Positions 5,195 to 9,873 of a DNA stretch of 9,873 nt are shown piece by piece (position 1 is the first letter of the stretch; each line of letters starts with the position of its first letter). The stretch lies in NCBI GenBank assembly GCA_002784795.1, contig PFLZ01000153.1, forward strand, positions 1 through 9,873. The letters are read 5' to 3'. Under the pieces are notes generated by a model. That model saw only the letters and a program-made list of their open reading frames with translations, had not been told where the DNA came from and made no database searches. Source of the DNA: Candidatus Magasanikbacteria bacterium CG_4_10_14_0_8_um_filter_42_12 (GTDB taxonomy: Bacteria; Patescibacteriota; Patescibacteriia; Magasanikbacterales; UBA922). The position numbers were made by a program, and so were the translations under genes.

Positions 5195-6247
5195 ATGCAA
5201 ACCCCTCCACACCTTCCGTCAAAAAGTTGTTCTGTGCCACTCTATCGACGACTGATGATGAGTAGTTCTTTGATTGTGATTACCTTGATTGCACTGGTGA
5301 GTGGACTCGTCGGTGGTATTGTGTCAGATGTGTATATCGTGCCAGAGCAGGGTATTGGGACTGACACGGGTGTCATATCGAGAGGGCCTGCGCATGTCAT
5401 CACAGATTTGCAAGATCCTGTTTTTTTGCGAGATCAATTGCGTCGCAGTGTAACGTTGGTCCAAAAAGATGTGTATGAGGCTACTGGATATATTCCGTTG
5501 ACCGATACCTACGAGGCGGTGTTACTGACGGATACCGGATGGTTTGTGATGCCAGAAGCCCGTGATCAAGTATTCCGCCCAGAGGAGTGGATTGCAGTTA
5601 CGATGAATGGCGAAACGTATGAGGTAGATTCATTTCAAAAAGATCCTGCGTATGATCTCATTTATGGATCACTCGGTGGAGATGGATTTCGTGTCACTGC
5701 GTTTGCTCCGGTGTCATCACTCGAACCGAGTACATCTCTGTGGGCGATGCATCAGGGAGATCTGGAACGAACTGCACTCACATATCCAACACCTGTGTCA
5801 GAAGGTGCTCCGACATTTCTTGGTGATGCACAATATATGTTTCAATTGCAAGCGCAAACTCTTCCCGCATCTATCTTGTGGACAGATGATGGCGCATTCT
5901 TTGGATTTTTGAATGGAGAAGGTGTTATTGTCCCGTGGTTTGTGATAGAATCTATCTATACGGATGTCTTTACCGGTACGCCAATTGTGCACACAACATT
6001 TCCTGTAAAGGGATCTGTCGTTCGGCTCACAGAAAAACAAAGTGCTACGGCAGGTGATGCAAAATATGGTTTTTTTGTAGAAATAGCCGACGAAAAAACT
6101 GGATTACAGAAAAATGATTTGATTACACATATTGGTGATACAGCTATCGAGCCCTGGACGTTGCAAGCGTTGATTTTATCGCAAACAAGAGAGACCGTGT
6201 CCGTACACCTGCTACGAGATGGAGCACGAATTGACCTTACCCTTTAA
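5195..6247 (+). CDS. Membrane-anchored HtrA-like protein with PDZ domain, probable pseudoprotease
   Basis: A 350-residue protein. Residues 26-49 are a single membrane anchor (LIVITLIALVSGLVGGIVSD), so the rest is likely extracytoplasmic. Residues about 85-260 follow the trypsin-like HtrA/DegP fold pattern: VTLVQKDVYEATGYIPLTDTYE, AVLLTDTGWFVMP (family GVIISKDGYILTNNHV), KDPAYDLIYGSL (family DLAVLKI) and DDGAFFGFLNGEGVIVPWFVI (family GPLVN-dG-viGi). The catalytic His position reads MPEA and no GNSGG serine loop exists; only the Asp (about 154) seems kept. Residues about 286-350 form a PDZ domain (YGFFVEIADEKTGLQKNDLITHIGDTAIE). The ATG at 5195 was chosen over a TTG at 5174 that lies inside the inverted repeat. 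A degenerate protease acting as a binding or scaffold protein is the best inference. Confidence 0.72.
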   Translation: MQTPPHLPSKSCSVPLYRRLMMSSSLIVITLIALVSGLVGGIVSDVYIVPEQGIGTDTGVISRGPAHVITDLQDPVFLRDQLRRSVTLVQKDVYEATGYIPLTDTYEAVLLTDTGWFVMPEARDQVFRPEEWIAVTMNGETYEVDSFQKDPAYDLIYGSLGGDGFRVTAFAPVSSLEPSTSLWAMHQGDLERTALTYPTPVSEGAPTFLGDAQYMFQLQAQTLPASILWTDDGAFFGFLNGEGVIVPWFVIESIYTDVFTGTPIVHTTFPVKGSVVRLTEKQSATAGDAKYGFFVEIADEKTGLQKNDLITHIGDTAIEPWTLQALILSQTRETVSVHLLRDGARIDLTL

Positions 6248-6258
6248 AAAAATAATTT

Positions 6259-6306
6259 GCCGGCAGGCAGGCTCTACATTTCACATTCTAAATTCTACAT
6301 TCTAAA
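6259..6306. repeat. Intergenic repeats: GCCGGCAGGCAGGC motif and ACATTCTAAA direct repeats
   Basis: The 64-bp gap before the Wzz-like gene contains a GC-rich motif GCCGGCAGGCAGGC (6259-6272) that stands out from its A/T-rich surroundings. Two copies of ACATTCTAAA follow (6283-6292 and 6297-6306, 14-bp period). No Shine-Dalgarno or clear promoter is seen, although the gap is the only candidate upstream region for the right-hand gene cluster. Confidence 0.55.
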
Positions 6307-6311
6307 ATCAT

Positions 6312-6911
6312 ATGCACCATTCACCACTCTCGCGTATTTTGCAAGGATCAAAGATCCTGCTCGCCCTTGGATTTGTCACCGCAGTGCTCGCTGCTGGTGC
6401 AACATTTCTTTTTCCACTCGAATATCGTGCTGATGCAAGTGTATTGATTATTTCAAAATCTCGGTACGGTGTGGATCCCTATACCGTTGTAAAGTCAGCA
6501 GAACGAGTCGGTGAAAATATTGCTCAGATTATAGGGACGGACGATTTTTATGACAAAGTAAAAGTACAAGAAGGATATAGTGTTGATTGGAATGTATTCG
6601 ATAGTCTCGATTCACGAGAAAAACGAAAAGAGTGGAATAAACATGTACAAGGTGCTGTCGTCTATGGAACTGGTGTTCTCAATATCAGTGCCTATAGTAC
6701 AGAACCAAAGCAAGCAATGGCACTCGCTGGTGCTGCCTCTGACACACTTGTCTCCAAAGGGTGGCAATACATCGGTGGTGATGTGACACTGCAGGTGGTC
6801 AATCATCCTGTCGTGACAACGTGGCCAGTGAGACCAAATTTCTTTACCAATGCAGTGCTCGGGTTTGTGGTTGGTTTGCTGCTGGGTTCATTGATTGTCG
6901 TTCGTAAATAA
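6312..6911 (+). CDS. Wzz-like chain-length determinant domain protein
   Basis: A 199-residue protein with the two-helix architecture of polysaccharide co-polymerases: TM1 at about 14-34, an extracytoplasmic domain (35-175) beginning YRADASVLIISKS as in Wzz/CapA-type proteins, and TM2 at about 179-197 (FFTNAVLGFVVGLLLGSLIVV). The Pro-containing VTTWPVRPN just before TM2 is the family's Pro-rich motif, and VLNISAYSTEPKQAMALAGAASDTLV is the usual helix leading back to the membrane. There is no C-terminal tyrosine-kinase domain. Family members set polysaccharide length, but no glycosyltransferase or Wzy is nearby, so the role here is open. First gene of the right-hand cluster. Confidence 0.75.
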   Translation: MHHSPLSRILQGSKILLALGFVTAVLAAGATFLFPLEYRADASVLIISKSRYGVDPYTVVKSAERVGENIAQIIGTDDFYDKVKVQEGYSVDWNVFDSLDSREKRKEWNKHVQGAVVYGTGVLNISAYSTEPKQAMALAGAASDTLVSKGWQYIGGDVTLQVVNHPVVTTWPVRPNFFTNAVLGFVVGLLLGSLIVVRK

Positions 6912-6930
6912 CATTTTTAATATCATTCCT

Positions 6931-7266
6931 ATGGCACAGCAAGTGAAACAATTTAGTTTTCTTGAGTCACAGATCTACGCAATGATGGATGAGGCAGGGC
7001 TCTCTGCGATGAGTGAAGAAACCATGAATCAATTTCTTCCACAATTTGTGGCAGAAGCAGAGCGACGTATTGGACTTGCATATACTGCGCTCCTCGATGA
7101 GGCGGGTGCAAATGCATTCGCAGCTCTTTTTGAAAAGGAAGATATCGAACAGTCAGAGATCCAGGCATTTCTCGAAGCACATGTCCCAAATTACCAAGCA
7201 GTTGCGACCAAAACACTGGAAGATTTTGCAAAAGAATTCAAAGTTGCCGTTGCAGAAATTGAATAG
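6931..7266 (+). CDS. Small helical protein, DUF5663-like pattern
   Basis: A 111-residue acidic, soluble, predominantly helical protein with no membrane segment. The pattern LxxxGLSAMSEETMNQFLPQF, then AERRIGLAYTALLDEAGANAFAAL, then EIQAFLEAHVPNYQAVATKTLEDFAKEF resembles the small DUF5663-type proteins frequent in CPR genomes; this assignment is from memory of the pattern and is tentative. Function is unknown. It starts 19 bp after the Wzz-like stop, preceded by TTCCT and no SD, and ends 7 bp before the next gene. It is almost certainly in one operon with its neighbours. Confidence 0.75.
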   Translation: MAQQVKQFSFLESQIYAMMDEAGLSAMSEETMNQFLPQFVAEAERRIGLAYTALLDEAGANAFAALFEKEDIEQSEIQAFLEAHVPNYQAVATKTLEDFAKEFKVAVAEIE

Positions 7267-7273
7267 TTTTTTC

Positions 7274-7489
7274 ATGTCTTTGCCAACACAGGCACAACTC
7301 GATGAACGACAAAAGGATGCACAAGAACGCTTGTCAAAACTTCGTAGTGCGTACGAAGATTTTTTGAAATCCTGGAAAGATATAGAACATGATACGGCAG
7401 TCCTTCAAAAAAACATTTCTGGACACATTGACACCGCAAAGATGCATGACATTCTCAAACACATTGATACTCTAAATGAATCTCTATGA
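7274..7489 (+). CDS. Small coiled-coil protein of unknown function
   Basis: A 71-residue protein that is helical throughout, rich in Lys/Glu/Asp/Gln with heptad-spaced hydrophobics (QLDERQKDAQERLSKLRSAY, FLKSWKDIEHDTAVLQKNI, MHDILKHIDTLNESL). It is probably a short coiled coil. There is no signal or membrane segment and I do not recognise a family. It starts 7 bp after the preceding stop and its own TGA overlaps the ATG of the long downstream gene (ATGA, 7486-7489), so the two are likely coupled. An in-frame extension upstream runs across the preceding gene and is not needed. It may be a partner of the coiled-coil regions in the next protein. Confidence 0.75.
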   Translation: MSLPTQAQLDERQKDAQERLSKLRSAYEDFLKSWKDIEHDTAVLQKNISGHIDTAKMHDILKHIDTLNESL

Positions 7490-9873
7490 AATCCTCTCCA
7501 GAATTTTCTCAAACACCAGCCGGGCAAGAACTTCTTGATGCATACAAACAAGACACGGTTATTGCGGTAAATATTAACGGTGAATGGAAGGAAGCAAGAG
7601 TGGCTGAAACGCCAAAATTTGATAAAAATAATGCATTGCAGTTGAAAGTAAATGTTGTGGGTGGTCAGCAAGAAACTTTGGCATATGAGACAGGAGAAGA
7701 ACCTGATATTGTTGTTGGAGAAGAACTGACGCGCGATGGTATTGAAGATACAAATCTCGGGGAAACATATGTAGTATTAGACCCTGTGGTCTCACCGACA
7801 GATGGAAGTATTGAATATACATTGAAAGCACCGGATAATAAGATCTATGAACATGTGGTTCAGGAATTACTTCTTGCATGGAAAAAGACACTCGAATTGG
7901 AAAAAAAGGTAGCTGAACTGGAACAACAAATTGACACAGTCAGAGAAGATAAAAAACTAGAATTGCAGGCTGATAGGATGAAGATGCAACTGGATCTTTT
8001 GGAAGTACAGAAACACTTGCCACCCGAAGTAGCAAATTTGCAAGATGCGGATAGGACGGCGGTAGAGAGAATAAAAAAAGAAGTTGATAGGATTCATGAA
8101 GAAGCGAGCAAAGCAATAAAAGAATTTGAAGAGAAGGTGGAGCGGTATGAAGCCGTATCTAAAGCAAATACATTAGGTGAGGAACGTTTGCAAGAATACG
8201 CAACACCCTACAATGCAACTGTATTTTTAGGTGAGGCATCATATAATTTTGAGAACGAGTCCGCAATAGATAAAGATCGTAGAGAAAAAATAGAGGAAGC
8301 AGCACATAATGAAAAAAAGGACAAAGCATTGCATTTAAAAAATGAAATACAACATGAGCATGAACAGCTTATTGTAGGAAAGCCGAAAAATATAGCGGAT
8401 CAAAATAAGAGAGATCTCTTTCAAGATATTTTTCAAAAGCTTGAACAAGCTGCTGATGGGACGTATGAAAAAGGATTGTATAACGAAATAGAAAAAAAAC
8501 GTCTTGAACTAGCTAAAAATAGTTTGAGAAATGTAGTTACCGTGGCAGCAACTCCTACACAACCAGAACATAAAGATTTTGATGATGCTGGGAATAATAG
8601 TTCAAGATTTCAAACAAATATTAATCTATTAAGAACTATTTTGGAGGAACAGCAAAGTGAGTATCAAATAAAAGATCAAGAAGTCGTTGCGGGGCCGGGA
8701 GAAGAAATATTTAATTGGGAGAGAAGTAAGGAAGTATTGTTTGAAAGAATACAAAAGTTAAAAGAACAATTGCAGGCGACTGAAAGTGATACCATAGTGG
8801 GAAAAGAAAAACAAAAACAATTTCAATCATTACTCGAATTGGAGAATGAGATGAAGAGTGACTATCTTCAGTGTAAGGATATTGATTCTTGCCCAGATAG
8901 ATTATGGCCAGGTGAACCTAAGACTCTTGTAAATTTAAATAAATTAAGATTCAAGATGGTTGCAGAAGATTTGGAGAGAATAAAAAGTATAGAAGACAAG
9001 TTGCTTGAAATCGATGAAGATGTCCGCAAAAAAGCAGAAGAAAAACAAATTGAGGACAAGAGAAAAGCTATTGAAACCAATCCAGAAAAACAAAAGTTTA
9101 AGGGCGAGGGGATTGATATCCCTAGTTATGAACTTCGTGAAATGATGTTACAGCGTCTTGGTGGGGTACGCTCTGCCATGGAGCTCATGATGCGAGGTGG
9201 TATTACTCGTGATAAAGATGGAAAGATTGAAGTCAATCCAGACCTCATCAATCAGATGAAAGGAATCTTTGGTGATACGCCACCAAATGGATTTGATTCG
9301 TCTCGTCTTCGAAAATTTGGGATCAAAAATTGGGCCAAGTTTAAACAATTGTGGGATAGCGAACTTGCCGAACGTGCTATGTTTGATTTGAATACGACCC
9401 TCACTCAGACAATGGAACGACAAATCGCCGAAAATACTGGTTGGAGGGATCAGATAGGGGCACATGGCAAAAGAATGTTTGGTCGTGCCCTTGTGAATGC
9501 CGGTATGTTGTTTGGGATGTCATGGGGGGTGGGCGAACTTGTTTCATCTGCTGCAGGGACAGATAAACAACTGGCAAAAACACTCGGCGACGTTGGAAAA
9601 GGTGTCGGTGCTGCAGCCTCTGGAGCGGTAAAGTGGGGGACTTTCAAGACATTTTTTGGAAGGAAAAAAGCAAAAGATAGCATGGAGGCAAAAACACAAG
9701 CACTGCATGAAACAAAAAAAGAAGAAATTATTGCGAAAGTACTTAAAAGTATATTTGAAGGTACTCCAAATAGTCCTATATTAAAAACATCAAATACTGA
9801 TCCTCTCAATGCGTTTGCATCATTCTCTCGATTGCTCTCACATACGATGAGAGAGCATACTGCAGGAGAAGAA
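7486..9873 (+). CDS. Very long coiled-coil protein of unknown function (3' end outside window)
   Basis: From ATG 7486 the frame is open without a stop to the last base: at least 796 residues. Residues 1-125 look beta-rich and soluble (VIAVNINGEWKEARV, LKVNVVGGQQETLAYET, GETYVVLDPVV). From about 128 to 245 there is a strong coiled coil (LELEKKVAELEQQID, ERIKKEVDRIHEEASKAIKE), with more charged helical stretches at about 260-310, 380-455 and 470-525. A CKDIDSC pair sits near 463-469. From about 539 a more globular part follows, with MELMMRGGITRDKDGKIEVN, a hydrophobic segment LVNAGMLFGMSWGVGELVSS (about 668-690) and a Gly/Ala-rich stretch (about 697-715). The hydrophobic segment may be a membrane helix or a buried or channel-like segment. 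No catalytic motif was recognised. The middle third uses ATA and AGA codons unlike the flanks. Last visible gene of the cluster that begins with the Wzz-like gene. Confidence 0.85.
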   Translation, partial: MKSSPEFSQTPAGQELLDAYKQDTVIAVNINGEWKEARVAETPKFDKNNALQLKVNVVGGQQETLAYETGEEPDIVVGEELTRDGIEDTNLGETYVVLDPVVSPTDGSIEYTLKAPDNKIYEHVVQELLLAWKKTLELEKKVAELEQQIDTVREDKKLELQADRMKMQLDLLEVQKHLPPEVANLQDADRTAVERIKKEVDRIHEEASKAIKEFEEKVERYEAVSKANTLGEERLQEYATPYNATVFLGEASYNFENESAIDKDRREKIEEAAHNEKKDKALHLKNEIQHEHEQLIVGKPKNIADQNKRDLFQDIFQKLEQAADGTYEKGLYNEIEKKRLELAKNSLRNVVTVAATPTQPEHKDFDDAGNNSSRFQTNINLLRTILEEQQSEYQIKDQEVVAGPGEEIFNWERSKEVLFERIQKLKEQLQATESDTIVGKEKQKQFQSLLELENEMKSDYLQCKDIDSCPDRLWPGEPKTLVNLNKLRFKMVAEDLERIKSIEDKLLEIDEDVRKKAEEKQIEDKRKAIETNPEKQKFKGEGIDIPSYELREMMLQRLGGVRSAMELMMRGGITRDKDGKIEVNPDLINQMKGIFGDTPPNGFDSSRLRKFGIKNWAKFKQLWDSELAERAMFDLNTTLTQTMERQIAENTGWRDQIGAHGKRMFGRALVNAGMLFGMSWGVGELVSSAAGTDKQLAKTLGDVGKGVGAAASGAVKWGTFKTFFGRKKAKDSMEAKTQALHETKKEEIIAKVLKSIFEGTPNSPILKTSNTDPLNAFASFSRLLSHTMREHTAGEE

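Noticed and set aside
9450..9809. Minus-strand frame of 119 codons inside the long coiled-coil gene
   Set aside because: It is the antisense of a continuous 796-codon plus-strand frame with consistent operon context; its sequence is Ser/Pro/Phe-rich as expected for a shadow frame.

Overview
The window looks like a chromosomal segment from a Patescibacteria (CPR) bacterium. The evidence is the mix of a conserved translation block (infC, rpmI, rplT, ssrA, smpB) with short, poorly characterised membrane and coiled-coil genes, a four-helix-bundle (23S rRNA intervening-sequence type) protein, A/T-rich heptamer spacers and almost no Shine-Dalgarno sequences. TGA is used as a stop (AI-2E-family gene, the 71-aa gene), so this is the standard bacterial code rather than the TGA=Gly code of Gracilibacteria/SR1. 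The lineage is inferred from gene content and style; no rRNA is present to confirm it.

Left part (1-2664, all on the minus strand). In transcription order: smpB (SmpB), ssrA (tmRNA), a small GIY-YIG domain protein, infC (IF3), rpmI (bL35) and rplT (bL20, cut by the window edge). SmpB and tmRNA are the two partners of trans-translation; infC-rpmI-rplT is the classic IF3/L35/L20 block, with a good sigma70-like promoter in front of rpmI. The tmRNA is bracketed at its very ends by inverted copies of a ~104-bp palindromic (MITE-like) repeat. A third copy lies in tandem beyond its 3' end.

Middle (2665-6311). A divergent intergenic region holds a candidate smpB promoter and a perfect 18-bp inverted repeat. 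It leads into plus-strand genes: an AI-2E/PerM-family membrane protein, a translationally coupled polytopic membrane protein of unknown function, a four-helix-bundle protein inside 29-bp near-perfect inverted repeats, and a membrane-anchored HtrA-like protein that appears to have lost its catalytic residues but kept a PDZ domain.

Right part (6312-9873). A tight plus-strand cluster encodes a Wzz-like two-TM protein, a 111-aa helical protein (DUF5663-like pattern), a 71-aa coiled-coil protein and, overlapping it by ATGA, a very long protein (at least 796 residues, running off the window). The long protein has a beta-rich N-terminus, long coiled coils and a C-terminal part with a hydrophobic segment. 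This cluster is the least explained part of the window. No CRISPR array, integrase, transposase or complete defence system is visible.
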